Under the pieces are notes generated by a model that did no database searches, had not been told where the DNA came from, and worked only from the letters and a program-made list of their open reading frames with translations. A program made the translations under genes and the position numbers. This document shows positions 17,092 to 27,178 of a stretch of 64,000 bases of DNA, one piece after another. Every line of letters starts with the position of its first letter. Positions within the stretch are counted from its first letter, which is position 1. The stretch spans positions 598,755 to 662,754 of the forward strand of contig NZ_JACIEV010000001.1 of NCBI RefSeq assembly GCF_014197105.1, written 5' to 3'. The stretch comes from Sphingomonas jinjuensis (GTDB taxonomy: Bacteria > Pseudomonadota > Alphaproteobacteria > Sphingomonadales > Sphingomonadaceae).

Positions 17092-18192
17092 TTAGGCGGC
17101 GGCCAGCGCCGCCTCGGTTTCGGCGATCCAGCCGCCGCCGAGCACGTGGTCGCCGGCGTAGAGCACCGCCGCCTGCCCCGGCGACACGCCATATTCGGGC
17201 GCATCGAACACCAGCCGGTCGCCGAGGAGGCGCGCCGCCACCGGCTTCGCCATCGATCGCACCTTCGCGGTCAGCGGGCCGTCCATGGGCCCCAGCCGGT
17301 TTAGATCCTCGAGCCGCGCCGCGGCCACCGCGAGCGCGGCGCGCGGTCCGACGACGACGCGGCGCGCATCCGCCTCGACGCGGACGACGTAGAGCGGCTC
17401 GGCCTGGCCGCCGATCTCCAGCCCGCGGCGCTGGCCGACGGTGTAGTTGACGATGCCGCGATGCTCGCCGAGCTTGCGGCCGGCGAGGTCGACGATGTCG
17501 CCGCCCGTAGCCGCTTCCGGCCGCAGCTTGCGGACCAGACCGGCATAATCGCCATCGGGCACGAAGCAGATGTCCTGGCTGTCGGGCTTGGCCGCGACCG
17601 CAAGGCCCATCTCCGCCGCCAGCTCGCGGACCCGGGCCTTGGGCAAGCCGCCGAGCGGGAAGCGCAGGAAATCGAGCTGGTCGCGGGTCGTCGCGAACAG
17701 GAAATAGCTCTGGTCGCGCGCCGGATCGGCGCCGCGGTAGAGTGCGGAGCCGTCGGCCTCGACGACGCGGCGGACATAATGACCGGTCGCCAGGCAGTCC
17801 GCGCCGAGGTCGCGGGCCAGCTGGAACAGGTCGGTGAACTTCGGCCCCATATTGCACTGGACGCAGGGGATGGGCGTGCGCCCGGCCATATATTCGTCGG
17901 CGAAGTGATCGACGACGTCGCGGCGGAACGCGCTCTCGTGATCGAAGACATAATGGGCGATGCCCAGCCGGTCGCATACCGCGCGCGCGTCGCGGATGTC
18001 GCGCCCGGCGCAGCACGCCCCTGTCCGCCCGGTCGCCTCGCCGTGGTCGTAGAGCTGAAGGGTGACGCCGATCGTCTCCGCCCCGCTGGCCTGCGCGAGC
18101 GCCGCCACGACCGAGCTGTCGACGCCGCCCGACATGGCGACGACGATGCGCCGGCGACCGGGCTGATCCAGCTGAAAATCGACCGCATCCAT
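17092..18192 (-). CDS. mnmA: tRNA-specific 2-thiouridylase MnmA
   Basis: A 366-residue protein with the PP-loop SGGVDSS at 21-27 for ATP binding. It also carries [10 protein letters not shown] with the first catalytic Cys, the GHYVRR segment and DSQDICFV with the second catalytic Cys, then the C-terminal beta barrels. It makes 2-thiouridine at position 34 of tRNA Lys, Glu and Gln, using sulfur relayed from a cysteine desulfurase. I start at the ATG at 18192 ([11 protein letters not shown]) because upstream residues look unconserved. Confidence 0.95.
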   Translation of the reverse strand: MDAVDFQLDQPGRRRIVVAMSGGVDSSVVAALAQASGAETIGVTLQLYDHGEATGRTGACCAGRDIRDARAVCDRLGIAHYVFDHESAFRRDVVDHFADEYMAGRTPIPCVQCNMGPKFTDLFQLARDLGADCLATGHYVRRVVEADGSALYRGADPARDQSYFLFATTRDQLDFLRFPLGGLPKARVRELAAEMGLAVAAKPDSQDICFVPDGDYAGLVRKLRPEAATGGDIVDLAGRKLGEHRGIVNYTVGQRRGLEIGGQAEPLYVVRVEADARRVVVGPRAALAVAAARLEDLNRLGPMDGPLTAKVRSMAKPVAARLLGDRLVFDAPEYGVSPGQAAVLYAGDHVLGGGWIAETEAALAAA

Positions 18193-18254
18193 GGCCGCAG
18201 CCCATAGGCGAAGGTGGCGAAAGGCGCAAAGCGGCGGCGCGTTAGGGAAGGTCA

Positions 18255-18536
18255 ATGATCTGTTTCCACCGGCTTTACCGCGAATTCACGACATGGCGGC
18301 TAGAGCGGAAGGGTGATGACCGCAAAGAGATCAAGGCCTTGAACCTCAACCACTCTCCCTTCGATCGCCGACAGCCGCTTTCGCGATTGCCGCGCGACGT
18401 CGCGGCACTCGCCACGGGTGGGCTCGAGATCGAGAAGAAGAGCGCGCCGGTCGAGTCCCCGCCGGCGACCGATGGTTCGTCGGGTGCCTTCAACGGCACA
18501 ATGGCGGCCGCGCTAGTGCGGTGGAAAGACGAGTGA
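18255..18536 (+). CDS. Hypothetical protein, 93 aa (doubtful)
   Basis: The frame is preceded by AGGGAAGG four bases before the ATG, a plausible ribosome-binding site. The product is basic in its first half and has no recognisable domain, signal peptide or membrane segment. It lies divergent to mnmA and about 100 bases before sciP. The whole span could instead be a long sciP leader. Confidence 0.35.
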   Translation: MICFHRLYREFTTWRLERKGDDRKEIKALNLNHSPFDRRQPLSRLPRDVAALATGGLEIEKKSAPVESPPATDGSSGAFNGTMAAALVRWKDE

Positions 18537-18638
18537 AGGCAATGTTTACCGCGGCGTTTCAGCCGATCTTCAAGACCCTGGTCTACTCAAATCGGGTCGA
18601 GTTTGGAGAAGGGGCCCCGGCCCCGATCGAGGGTTAGT

Positions 18639-18938
18639 ATGATCGAGAACCAGAAAATCCGTCCTGCCAAGGTCATCGGCCCGCTCGGGGAATCGCTGAC
18701 GCTGGATTCGCTGCCGCCGCCGTCGACGACGCGCTGGGTCGTGCGCCGCAAGGCGGAGGTGGTCGCCGCGGTCAACGGCGGGCTGCTGTCGGTCGACGAC
18801 GTCTGCAATCGCTACGGCCTGTCGGTCGAGGAGTTCGCCGGCTGGCAGCGCGCGGTCGATCGCTCGGGCATGCCGGGCCTGCGCGTCACCCGGATCCAGC
18901 ACTACAAGTCGCTCTACGAACGCCAGCAGAAATACTGA
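18639..18938 (+). CDS. sciP: SciP-like CtrA inhibitor (DUF1153)
   Basis: A 99-residue DUF1153 protein. The conserved core TTRWVVRRKAEVVAAVNGG, then the helix-turn-helix-like LLSVDDVCNRYGLSVEEFAGW, and the C-terminal RVTRIQHYKSLYERQQ are all present. In Caulobacter, SciP binds the master regulator CtrA and stops it from activating promoters during G1. The family is restricted to alphaproteobacteria, so this gene also supports the taxonomic call. The ATG at 18639 follows a GAGGGTTAGT stretch. CtrA itself is not in the window. Confidence 0.92.
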   Translation: MIENQKIRPAKVIGPLGESLTLDSLPPPSTTRWVVRRKAEVVAAVNGGLLSVDDVCNRYGLSVEEFAGWQRAVDRSGMPGLRVTRIQHYKSLYERQQKY

Positions 18939-19042
18939 CCGGGGGGGCGGGGCGCGCAAAAACCGAAACGCCAACGGAACAACATATGCCCCTTGCGAGT
19001 CTTTCTCCGGCAGCCCGCGTATCGGGTAAAACGGAGGGACTT

Positions 19043-19300
19043 ATGGGACTTATCCTTTGGCTCATCGTCGGTGGCGTCATCGGCTGGCTGGCGAGCATCA
19101 TCATGCGCACTGATGCGCAGCAGGGCATCTTCCTGAACATCGTCGTCGGCATCGTCGGCGCGTTCATCGGTGGCCTGGTGATGAGCGGCGGTTCGATCAA
19201 CAACGCCCCGCTGACCGTGACGTCGTTCCTGGTGTCGCTGCTTGGTGCAGTCGTTCTGCTGGGGATCGTCAACCTCGTGCGGCGCGGCAGCGTCCGCTAA
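19043..19300 (+). CDS. GlsB/YeaQ/YmgE family stress-response membrane protein
   Basis: An 85-residue protein of three hydrophobic segments in a Gly-rich background (LIVGGVIGWLAS, IVVGIVGAFIGG, LLGAVVLLGIVNLVRR), as in the transglycosylase-associated protein family. A good ribosome-binding site (ACGGAGGGA) precedes the ATG at 19043. Members are small inner-membrane proteins often induced by general stress. Their mechanism is not established. An efficient terminator follows at 19328. Confidence 0.9.
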   Translation: MGLILWLIVGGVIGWLASIIMRTDAQQGIFLNIVVGIVGAFIGGLVMSGGSINNAPLTVTSFLVSLLGAVVLLGIVNLVRRGSVR

Positions 19301-19327
19301 GCACGACAGACAGTCACTACGGCGAAA

Positions 19328-19360
19328 GGGGCCGCCCGGCACGACCGGGCGGCCCTTTTT
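19328..19360 (+). terminator. Rho-independent terminator of the GlsB-like gene
   Basis: A strong 11-bp GC stem (GGGCCGCCCGG/CCGGGCGGCCC) with a five-base loop CACGA is followed by TTTTT. It lies just after the GlsB-like gene and before the convergent SIMPL gene. Confidence 0.85.
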
Positions 19361-19363
19361 GCG

Positions 19364-20095
19364 TTACTGAAGCAGGAATCGCACCGCGAGCGTGACGGTG
19401 ATATCCTTCTCACCCGGCTGGATCGCGGTGCGCGCATCCGCCGCCATGGCGCGGGCATAGAGGACCGGCGGATTGGGGCCGCCGGCATCTTGACCGGTTT
19501 CATTGATCGACACGATCCGCGCGACGCGCAGCCCCGCCGCTCTGGCGTACAGATCGGCGCGCGCCCGTGCCCGCTTCAGCGCATCGCCGCGTGCTTCGTC
19601 GAGCGCGGCGTCCGGCTCGGCGACCGACAGGCTCGGGCCGTCGATCTGGTTCGCCCCCTGTGCTACCAGCGCGTCGAGGATCGGCCCCGCCTTGGCGACG
19701 TCGCGGAACTTCACCGCGACGCTGTTGGTCGCCTGATAGCCGGTGATCGCTGGCGGCTGACCATCGGTGTAGCGATATTGCGGGCTGAGCGAGACGTCGG
19801 CGGTGGCGATGTCGCGCGGGGCGATGCCGGCGCGTTTCAGCGCGGCGAGGACGCGCGCCATCCGCGCGGCGTTGTCGCTCAAGGCCGCGCCCGCGCTCGT
19901 GCCCTGACTGACGACTCCGGCGCGTATCGTCGCCAGATCGGCGGGACGCGTCGCCTTCCCCTCCGCCGAGATGTCGAGGACGGTGCTGGCGGCAGGGATC
20001 AACGGCTCGACCGTCGTCGGGGCCGTCTGTTGTGCGGCGACGGCGGACGGCACGGCGATCGCGGCGGCCACGCCGATGAAGGCACTCAACTTCAC
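19364..20095 (-). CDS. SIMPL (DUF541) domain periplasmic protein
   Basis: A 243-residue exported protein. The signal peptide (MKLSAFIGVAAAIAVPSAVAAQ) is followed by a SIMPL domain: ISAEGKATRPADLATIRAGV, the VSLSPQYRYTDGQPPAITGYQATNSVAVKFRD block, and a C-terminal ITVTLAVRFLL strand. Bacterial SIMPL proteins such as YggE are periplasmic or outer-membrane linked and have been tied to oxidative stress, but the molecular function is unclear. Confidence 0.9.
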   Translation of the reverse strand: MKLSAFIGVAAAIAVPSAVAAQQTAPTTVEPLIPAASTVLDISAEGKATRPADLATIRAGVVSQGTSAGAALSDNAARMARVLAALKRAGIAPRDIATADVSLSPQYRYTDGQPPAITGYQATNSVAVKFRDVAKAGPILDALVAQGANQIDGPSLSVAEPDAALDEARGDALKRARARADLYARAAGLRVARIVSINETGQDAGGPNPPVLYARAMAADARTAIQPGEKDITVTLAVRFLLQ

Positions 20096-20304
20096 GCTTT
20101 ATTCTCCCTTGGTCGGTGGGCGGTGGCGTCGCTTGTGGGCGGGTGCGAATCAACCCCCGATGAACACGCATTACCTTGCGATTTGGCCGGTTGTGGCGCA
20201 TGTCGCTGCCGCGCTCGCCCGGGGGCAATGAGGGGCTTGAGTGGGGTGCCTTATTTGGATAATACAGCGGATCGAGCCGTGAGCAGGGGTGGGACTGGAC
20301 GCGC

Positions 20305-21471
20305 ATGAACTACGACCGGGGAACGATCGGACACGAGGAGCGGCTGGCGCTTCCCGGTGACGTGGCGGAGCCGCGGCGCAAGCGCGCGCTGGTGATCGGC
20401 ATCGTCGCCGTCATCGCACTGGCGGCGATCGCCTGGTTCGTGTTCGGCAACAAGAAGGTCGAGGGCGGCAAGCCCGTCGCTCAGCTGCCCAACGTCACCG
20501 TCACGGTGCCCGGCCGCAAGACGATCGATCGCGAGGTCACGGCGACCGGGACGCTCGCCGCCAAGCGCGAGATGCCGGTCGGAGTCGCGGGCGAAGGCGG
20601 GATGATCACCCGCGTCCTGGTCGAGCCGGGCCAGTGGGTCCAGGCGGGGCAGGTGCTCGCGACCGTCGATCGTTCGGTGCAGACGCAGACCGCGCAGTCG
20701 CTGGCGGCACAGGTCGCGGTGGCGCAGTCGGACCAGTCGATCGCACAGGCCGAGCTCGACCGCGCGCAGGCGCTGGTCGATCGCGGCTTCATCTCGAAGG
20801 CGGACCTGCAGCGCCGCACCGCGACGCGCGATGCCGCCGCGGCGCGCGTGAAGGTGGCACAGGCGACGCTGCGCGAGGCGCGGGCCCGCAACGGCCGGCT
20901 CGACATCCGTGCGCCCGCCGCGGGCCTGATCCTGACCCGCCAGGCGGAGCCGGGGCAGATCGTCAGCGCTGGATCGGGCGTGCTGTTCCGGATGGCACAG
21001 GGCGGCCAGATGGAGCTGCGCGCGCTGGTGAGCGAGGCCGACCTCGCCGGCATCCATCCGGGTGCGCGCGCCACGGTGACGCCGGTCGGTTCCGACCGCA
21101 CGTTCGAGGGCGCCGTGTGGCAGGTGTCGCCAGTCATCGACCCGCAGACCCGCCAGGGCACGGTGCGCGTCCAGCTCGCCTATGATCCGGCGCTGCGGCC
21201 GGGCGGTTTCGCCGCGGCGACGCTGGTCGGCGGCAGCGCGTCGGCGCCGCTGCTTCCCGACTCCGCATTGCAGAGCGATGGGCAGGGCAGTTACGTGTAT
21301 ATCGTCGGTTCCGACGACAAGGTGGCGCGTCGCAACGTCAAGGTCAGCCAGGTGGTCGACGGCGGCGTGGTGATCGGCTCCGGCCTCAACGGCACCGAAC
21401 GAGTCGTCCGGTCGGCGGGCGGCTTCCTGGCACCGGGCCAGAAGGTGAAGCCGGTCGTCGCAAGGAGCTGA
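20305..21471 (+). CDS. RND efflux periplasmic adaptor (membrane fusion protein)
   Basis: A 388-residue HlyD/AcrA-type protein. A cytoplasmic basic N-terminus leads to one membrane segment (about 29-46). After it come the split lipoyl domain (GMITRVLVEPGQWVQAGQVLATVD and IRAPAAGLIL...PGQIV), a short alpha-helical hairpin (about 125-185) and beta-barrel domains. It bridges the inner-membrane RND pump to an outer-membrane channel. The RND gene follows four bases later. No outer-membrane factor gene is in the operon, so the channel must come from elsewhere. Confidence 0.92.
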   Translation: MNYDRGTIGHEERLALPGDVAEPRRKRALVIGIVAVIALAAIAWFVFGNKKVEGGKPVAQLPNVTVTVPGRKTIDREVTATGTLAAKREMPVGVAGEGGMITRVLVEPGQWVQAGQVLATVDRSVQTQTAQSLAAQVAVAQSDQSIAQAELDRAQALVDRGFISKADLQRRTATRDAAAARVKVAQATLREARARNGRLDIRAPAAGLILTRQAEPGQIVSAGSGVLFRMAQGGQMELRALVSEADLAGIHPGARATVTPVGSDRTFEGAVWQVSPVIDPQTRQGTVRVQLAYDPALRPGGFAAATLVGGSASAPLLPDSALQSDGQGSYVYIVGSDDKVARRNVKVSQVVDGGVVIGSGLNGTERVVRSAGGFLAPGQKVKPVVARS

Positions 21472-21474
21472 TCG

Positions 21475-24400
21475 ATGAGCTTCCGCAATATCTCCGCCTG
21501 GGCGATCCGAAACCCGGTTCCGCCGATCGTACTGTTCATCGCGCTGACGCTGGCGGGTATCGTCAGCTTCTCGCGGATGAGCGTCAACAACGATCCCGAC
21601 ATCGACTTTCCGATCGTCTGGATCGAGATCTCGCAGCCCGGCGCCGCGCCGACCGAGCTCGAGAACCAGGTGACGCAGAAGGTGGAGGCCGCGGTCCGCA
21701 GCGTCCAGGGCATCGACGAGATCAACTCGACGGTGACGGAGGGGATGTCGCAGACGCTGGTCCAGCTGTCGATCGGCACCAACATCGATCGCGCGGTCGA
21801 GGACGTGCGCAGCGCCGTCCAGCGCGTGCGCAGCGACCTGCCCGACGGCATCCTGGAGCCGCAGGTCGGCCGCGCCGATTCGACCGATAACGATCTCGCC
21901 AGCTATTCCGCCGTCGCGCAGAACATGACGCCCGAGCAGCTGAGCTGGTACATCGACAACACGGTGTCGAAGGAGCTGCTGGGCGTTCCCGGGCTCGCCA
22001 AGGTCAACCGCAACGGCGGTGTCAGCCGCGAAATTCGCGTCATACTCGATCCGCTGAAGCTCCAGAGCCAGGGCCTCACCGCGAGCCAGGTCAATCAGCA
22101 GCTGCGCCAGGTGAACCTCAACGCCGCGGGAGGCCGCGCCGAAATCGGCGGGACGGAGCAGGCTGTGCGCGTGCTCGGCAATGCCAAGAACGCCTATGAG
22201 CTGGGCCAGACCCAGATCGCGGTGGGCGGCGGTCGTACCGTCCGGCTGCAGGACATCGCCGAGGTGCGCGACCTCTACGCCGAACAGCGCAGCCGCGCCG
22301 CGGTCGACGGGCGCGCGGCGATCAGCTTCGACTTCCAGCGCGCCAAGGGTGCGTCGGACATCGACGTGTTCAAGGGCGCGCAGGCGAAGCTGGCCGCACT
22401 CGAGAAGCGCAATCCCGACGTGAAGTTCGTGCTGCGCTTCGATTCGACCAAATATACCGAAGAGAATTACGAGAGCGCGATTCACGCGATGGTCGAGGGC
22501 GCGGTCCTTGCCGTGCTCGTCGTCTTCCTGTTCCTGCGCGACTGGCGCGCGACCGCGATCTCGGCGCTGGCGATCCCGCTGTCGGCGATCCCGACCTTCT
22601 GGTTCATGGAGCTGCTCGGCTTCTCGCTCAACCAGATGACGCTGCTCGGCCTCAGCCTCGTCGCGGGCGTGCTGGTCGATGACGCGATCGTCGAGATCGA
22701 GAATATCGTCCGCCACATGCGCATGGGCAAGACCGCCTATCAGGCCTCGATCGACGCCGCCGACGAGATCGGTCTTGCCGTGCTGGCGACGACGATGTCG
22801 ATCGTCGCGGTGTTCATGCCGGTCAGCGTGATGCCGGGCATTTCGGGCCAGTATTTCAAGAATTTCGGCCTGACGGTCGTCGCCTCGGTGCTGATGAGCC
22901 TAGCGGTCGCGCGTCTCATCACGCCGATGATCGCGGCCTATTTCCTCAAAGCGCAGGGCACCGCCACCCATGGCGAGGGCCGGGCGATGGACGCTTACAT
23001 GAGCGTGCTGCGCTGGTCTCTGCGCACGGGCAAGCGCGAGGGCGACGAGCAGCGCGGGATGCTTTCCCGCCTGCGCGGACGGTTCCGCGATCACCGCATC
23101 TGGGTGTTCGGCATCGCGATCCTGACCTTCGTCGCGACGATCCTGATGTTCGGTGCGCTGCCGATGCAGTTCCAGCCGCCGCGTGATTCCGATTCGTCGA
23201 CCGCGACGATCGAGATGACGCCGGGCACGACGCTCGACCAGACCGATGCGGTGGTGACCAAGGTCGCCGACTTCCTGCGCCGCCAGCCCGAGGTGTCGTC
23301 GGTCTATGCGCGCGTCGGTGGCGGCGGCGGCGTCAATCGCGGCAGCGTGACCGCGCAGCTGCGCGACGACCGCACCGTCAAGAGCACCGAGTTCGAACGC
23401 AAGCTGGCGCCTCAGCTTGCCGCCATCCCCGACGCGCGCGTCGGTTTCCGATCGCAGTTCGGTTGGGGGTCGAGCGGGCGCGACATGACGGTGACGCTGG
23501 GCGGCGACGATCCGGCGTTGCTCGACCGTACGGCGCAGAAGATCGTCGCCGAGATGGCGGCGCTGCCGACGCTGGTTGCGCCGCGGGTGCAGGGCAATCT
23601 GAATCGGCCCGAGATCGTGATCCGGCCGCGGCTGGATCTCGCCGCCAACCTGGGGGTGACGACGTCGGCGCTGTCGAGTGCGATCCGAATCGCGACGCTG
23701 GGCGACATCGATCAGAATTCGGCGCGCTTCTCGCTGTCGGATCGCCAGGTGCCGATCCGCGTCGCGCTCGACCAGTCGTCGCGGACCAGCCTCTCGACGA
23801 TCCAGAACATGCCGGTGTCGACGATGAGCGGCGGTTCGGTGCCGCTGGGCGTCGTCGCCGACATCGGGCTCGGCGCCGGGCCGACCAAGATCGACCGCGT
23901 CAACCAGCAACGCCAGCTGACGGTCGGCGCCGACCTGGCACCGGGCGTGCTGGCGGGCGTCGCGCAGCAGCAGATCGACAAGCTGCCGACGCTGCAGAAC
24001 CTGCCGATCGGCGTCAACCGGCTGACGCTGGGCCAGTCGAAGTGGCAGGCGGAGATGATGAAGAACTTCATCGTCGCCGTCATCGCCGGTACGCTGCTGG
24101 TCTTTGCGGTACTGGTACTGCTGTATCGCCGGGCGCTGCCGCCGTTCGTCAACATGGGCTCGCTGGGTCTGGCGCCGCTCGGCGGCCTCATCGCGCTGTG
24201 GATCGCCGGGCAGCCGATCTCGCTGCCGGTGTTCATCGGTCTGCTGATGCTGCTGGGCATCGTCGCCAAGAATTCGATCCTGCTGATCGACTTCGCGCTG
24301 GAAGAGATGATCAAGGGCGTCGACACGCGCACCGCGATCATCGATGCCGGTCACAAGCGCGCGCAGCCGATCGTCATGACGACGGTGGCGATGGTCGCGG

Positions 24401-24708
24401 GCATGATCCCGACCGCGCTGTCGATCGGCGGCGACAGCTCGTTCCGTGCGCCGATGGGCATCACCGTGATCGGCGGCCTGACGCTGTCGACAGTCCTGAC
24501 GTTGCTGATCGTGCCCGCTGTCTTCAGCCTGGCCGTGGGCGTCGAGCGTTGGGCGGGGCCGCGGCTTGGCCGGCGTCTGCTCACCTATCGCCCCGGCGAC
24601 GACGGCAGCGAGGTAATCGGCATCGCTGGTCCGAGCGGGCCGCGGCTGGCGCCGGTCAACGGCCAGATCGGCTATCGGGACGACGACGGTACGCAACCGG
24701 CGGAATGA
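21475..24708 (+). CDS. RND efflux transporter permease (AcrB/MdtB-like)
   Basis: A 1077-residue inner-membrane pump with duplicated RND topology: TM1 near 12-30, a large porter loop, a TM2-6 bundle (about 335-500), a second loop, and TM8-12 (about 865-1040). The proton-relay motif [14 protein letters not shown] is intact, with the paired aspartates. The start [17 protein letters not shown] is typical of the heavy-duty HAE1-type exporters in sphingomonads. It should expel drugs or other amphiphiles as a trimer with the adaptor encoded upstream. Length is usual for the family. A terminator follows. Confidence 0.93.
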   Translation: MSFRNISAWAIRNPVPPIVLFIALTLAGIVSFSRMSVNNDPDIDFPIVWIEISQPGAAPTELENQVTQKVEAAVRSVQGIDEINSTVTEGMSQTLVQLSIGTNIDRAVEDVRSAVQRVRSDLPDGILEPQVGRADSTDNDLASYSAVAQNMTPEQLSWYIDNTVSKELLGVPGLAKVNRNGGVSREIRVILDPLKLQSQGLTASQVNQQLRQVNLNAAGGRAEIGGTEQAVRVLGNAKNAYELGQTQIAVGGGRTVRLQDIAEVRDLYAEQRSRAAVDGRAAISFDFQRAKGASDIDVFKGAQAKLAALEKRNPDVKFVLRFDSTKYTEENYESAIHAMVEGAVLAVLVVFLFLRDWRATAISALAIPLSAIPTFWFMELLGFSLNQMTLLGLSLVAGVLVDDAIVEIENIVRHMRMGKTAYQASIDAADEIGLAVLATTMSIVAVFMPVSVMPGISGQYFKNFGLTVVASVLMSLAVARLITPMIAAYFLKAQGTATHGEGRAMDAYMSVLRWSLRTGKREGDEQRGMLSRLRGRFRDHRIWVFGIAILTFVATILMFGALPMQFQPPRDSDSSTATIEMTPGTTLDQTDAVVTKVADFLRRQPEVSSVYARVGGGGGVNRGSVTAQLRDDRTVKSTEFERKLAPQLAAIPDARVGFRSQFGWGSSGRDMTVTLGGDDPALLDRTAQKIVAEMAALPTLVAPRVQGNLNRPEIVIRPRLDLAANLGVTTSALSSAIRIATLGDIDQNSARFSLSDRQVPIRVALDQSSRTSLSTIQNMPVSTMSGGSVPLGVVADIGLGAGPTKIDRVNQQRQLTVGADLAPGVLAGVAQQQIDKLPTLQNLPIGVNRLTLGQSKWQAEMMKNFIVAVIAGTLLVFAVLVLLYRRALPPFVNMGSLGLAPLGGLIALWIAGQPISLPVFIGLLMLLGIVAKNSILLIDFALEEMIKGVDTRTAIIDAGHKRAQPIVMTTVAMVAGMIPTALSIGGDSSFRAPMGITVIGGLTLSTVLTLLIVPAVFSLAVGVERWAGPRLGRRLLTYRPGDDGSEVIGIAGPSGPRLAPVNGQIGYRDDDGTQPAE

Positions 24709-24715
24709 CGACTTG

Positions 24716-24742
24716 AACAATCCCCGGTTTCGGGGATTGTTT
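24716..24742. terminator. Terminator hairpin after the RND operon
   Basis: 11-bp arms AACAATCCCCG/CGGGGATTGTT enclose a GTTT loop and are followed by a T-rich start of the next intergenic stretch. It separates the RND pump from the DUF445 gene. Confidence 0.75.
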
Positions 24743-24747
24743 CGGGT

Positions 24748-26016
24748 ATGATGCCGATCGCCAGCGCGCGCCGGGCCCGGGAGGCCCCTCCGCCTGCGCT
24801 TCGACGGATGCGTCTGGTCGCGACCGGGCTGCTGGTGTTCATGGCGGCGGTGTTCCTCGCCAGCCGCCAGCTGGCGCCGATCCACCCCGGCTGGGGCTTC
24901 GTCCAGGCGTTCAGCGAGGCGGCGATGGTCGGCGGCCTTGCCGACTGGTTCGCGGTCACCGCGCTGTTCCGCCATCCGCTCGGCGTGCCGATCCCGCACA
25001 CCGCGATCGTGCCGCGCAACAAGGATCGGATCGGCGATACGCTGGCGCAGTTCCTGCGCGACAATTTCCTGATCCCCGTCGTGATCGCACGGCGGATGCG
25101 GCGACTGGACGTGGCGGCGGCGATCGTCCGCTGGCTGACCGATCCGCCGACCGCCGCGGGCGGTCGATTCCGCCAGGGCGCCTCGAAGCTGGTCGCGCAG
25201 GTGCTCGAAGGACTCGACCCCGCGCGCCTCGGCGGCATGGTGAAGTCCGGGCTCGCCAACTGGTTGCGGCGAATCGAGCTGTCGCCGATCACCGGCCAGC
25301 TGCTGAAGGCAGCGATCGCCGAGGGCCGCCACCGGCCGCTGATCGAGGGCGCGATCGCCTGGGCGGGCCGCGCGCTCGCCAGCAACGACGAGCTGATCCG
25401 TGCGATGGTGCATGAGCGGGCGGGCTCGATCCTGCGCTGGACCGGGCTCGACGAGACGGTCGCAAACAAGCTGATCGACGGCCTCGACCGGCTGCTCGCC
25501 GACATGGTCGAGGATGCCGAGCATCCGCTGCGGATCAAGCTGGACGAAGGGCTCGATCGCCTCGCCTGGGACCTGCAATATGACCCCGAAACGCGCGCGC
25601 GGATCGAGGGGCTGAAGGCGGAGCTGGTCGCCAATCCGGCGATGCAGCGCTGGATGGACGGATTGTGGGAACAGGCACGCGGTCGCCTGCTCTCGATCGC
25701 GCGCGATCCCGAGGCGGCGATGGCGGGGCAGATCGGCGACATGCTGCGCCAGATCGGCGATACGCTGCGTGGCGATGTGCGACTCGCGCGCTCGATCAAC
25801 CGCTTCGTCCGGCGGACCGCGGTCGGGACCGCGGCGGCCTATGGCGACGGCATCGTCCGGCTCGTGTCCGAGACGGTGCGCGGCTGGGACGCGGGGACGA
25901 TCACCAGCCGGCTGGAGAATGCGGTCGGTCGCGATCTCCAGTATATCCGCGTCAACGGGACCTTGGTCGGCGGGCTCGTCGGGCTGGCGATCCACAGCAT
26001 CGACGTGCTGTTGTGA
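24748..26016 (+). CDS. DUF445 domain membrane protein
   Basis: A 422-residue protein with one hydrophobic segment near the N-terminus (about 26-44), the family signature FSEAAMVGGLADWFAVTALFRHPLG, IPHTAIVPRNKDRIG, then a long helical middle and a second hydrophobic stretch at the very C-terminus (LVGGLVGLAIHSIDVLL). The family is widespread in proteobacteria. Its function is not known, and YjiN of E. coli belongs to it. It sits 64 bases before the Mla genes on the same strand and may be transcribed with them. Confidence 0.88.
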   Translation: MMPIASARRAREAPPPALRRMRLVATGLLVFMAAVFLASRQLAPIHPGWGFVQAFSEAAMVGGLADWFAVTALFRHPLGVPIPHTAIVPRNKDRIGDTLAQFLRDNFLIPVVIARRMRRLDVAAAIVRWLTDPPTAAGGRFRQGASKLVAQVLEGLDPARLGGMVKSGLANWLRRIELSPITGQLLKAAIAEGRHRPLIEGAIAWAGRALASNDELIRAMVHERAGSILRWTGLDETVANKLIDGLDRLLADMVEDAEHPLRIKLDEGLDRLAWDLQYDPETRARIEGLKAELVANPAMQRWMDGLWEQARGRLLSIARDPEAAMAGQIGDMLRQIGDTLRGDVRLARSINRFVRRTAVGTAAAYGDGIVRLVSETVRGWDAGTITSRLENAVGRDLQYIRVNGTLVGGLVGLAIHSIDVLL

Positions 26017-26080
26017 TGCGGTTCGTCGCCGTTGCGTATCGCCTTGCCGCGCGCGCACATTTCGCCCAAGGGTTGCGGCG

Positions 26081-27178
26081 ATGAGCGGTCAGCCCGACTT
26101 CACCGAGCGCGACGGGACGGTACGCTTCACCGGCGAGTTGCTGCTCGCCCGGATCGGCGACCTGCCGCGCCGCCTCGACGGCGTGAGCAGCGGCGTATCG
26201 ACGGTCGACCTGAGCGGCGTCCGCCGGATCGACAGCGTCGGGGCGTGGATCGTCCACCGCTTCGCCGCCGAGCGTGGTGCCCGCGTCGAGGGGTTGGGCC
26301 GCGAGAATCAGCAGCTGTTCGATCAGGTCGCCAACGCCGCGGCCCCCATCCATCCGCGCGCCGGACCATCGTCGAGCGTCATGCGCGTGCTCGGCGAGAT
26401 CGGTACCGCGATCGTCGCGACGGGCCGGACGCTGGTCGGCCTGCTCGGCTTCCTCGGTGCAACCGCGATCGCCTTTGCCGGCGTCGTCCGCCATCCGCGC
26501 CGCTTCCGCTTCAACGCCGTGGTCCAGCAGTTCGAGGTCGTCGGCGTCTCCGCGCTCGGCATCGTCGGGCTGATGAGCTTCCTGATCGGCCTCGTCATCG
26601 CGCAGCAGGGCGCGGTGCAGCTGCGCCAGTTCGGCGCCGAGGTATTCACCATCAACCTCGTCGGGCGGCTGACGCTGCGCGAGATGGGCGTGCTGATGAC
26701 CGCGATCATGGTCGCCGGGCGATCTGGCTCTGCCTTCGCCGCGCAGATCGGTACGCAGAAGCTGACCGAAGAGATCGACGCGATGCGCACGATCGGCGTA
26801 TCGCCGATGGAGGCGCTGGTGGTGCCGCGGACGATGTCGGCGATCATCCTGATGCCGCTGCTCGGCTTCTATTCGTCGCTGATCGCGCTGATCGGTGGCG
26901 GCCTGCTGTGCTGGATCACGCTCGGCATTCCGCCGGTCACCTTCGTCCAGCGCATCCGCGAAGTCGTGCCGATCACCGATCTCTACGTCGGCCTCATCAA
27001 GGCGCCGGTATTCGGCGCAATCATCGCGATTGCGGGCTGTTTCCAGGGCATGCAGGTCGAGGCGAATGCCGAGCAGGTCGGGCTGCGCACGACGGCGGCG
27101 GTGGTCCAGGCGATCTTCCTCGTCATCGTGCTCGACGCCTTCTTCGCGGTATTCTTCACCTGGCTGGGATGGGACTGA
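26081..27178 (+). CDS. mlaE: MlaE-type ABC lipid transporter permease with STAS domain
   Basis: A 365-residue protein. Residues 1-95 form a STAS-like domain (STVDLSGVRRIDSVGAWIVHR) fused in front of a MlaE permease (about 130-365), which has five hydrophobic segments and the family motif VVPRTMSAIILMPLL and EVVPITDLYVGLIKAPVF. In E. coli the STAS protein is separate (MlaB), while fused forms occur in other groups. With MlaF and MlaD it should move phospholipids between the outer and inner membranes. The stop overlaps the mlaF start (TGATG). Confidence 0.93.
   Translation: MSGQPDFTERDGTVRFTGELLLARIGDLPRRLDGVSSGVSTVDLSGVRRIDSVGAWIVHRFAAERGARVEGLGRENQQLFDQVANAAAPIHPRAGPSSSVMRVLGEIGTAIVATGRTLVGLLGFLGATAIAFAGVVRHPRRFRFNAVVQQFEVVGVSALGIVGLMSFLIGLVIAQQGAVQLRQFGAEVFTINLVGRLTLREMGVLMTAIMVAGRSGSAFAAQIGTQKLTEEIDAMRTIGVSPMEALVVPRTMSAIILMPLLGFYSSLIALIGGGLLCWITLGIPPVTFVQRIREVVPITDLYVGLIKAPVFGAIIAIAGCFQGMQVEANAEQVGLRTTAAVVQAIFLVIVLDAFFAVFFTWLGWD

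Noticed and set aside
18976..19000. EcfG-type general stress promoter before the GlsB-like gene
   Set aside because: A GGAAC -35 box is present at 18976-18980, but no CGTT-like -10 box is found 16-17 bases later.
20251..22716. Very long open frame on the strand opposite the RND genes (and similar ones opposite the GIN, ATPase and DUF445 genes)
   Set aside because: High GC keeps antisense frames open. Their products are Arg/Asp/His-rich without any domain, while the sense strand encodes clear families.
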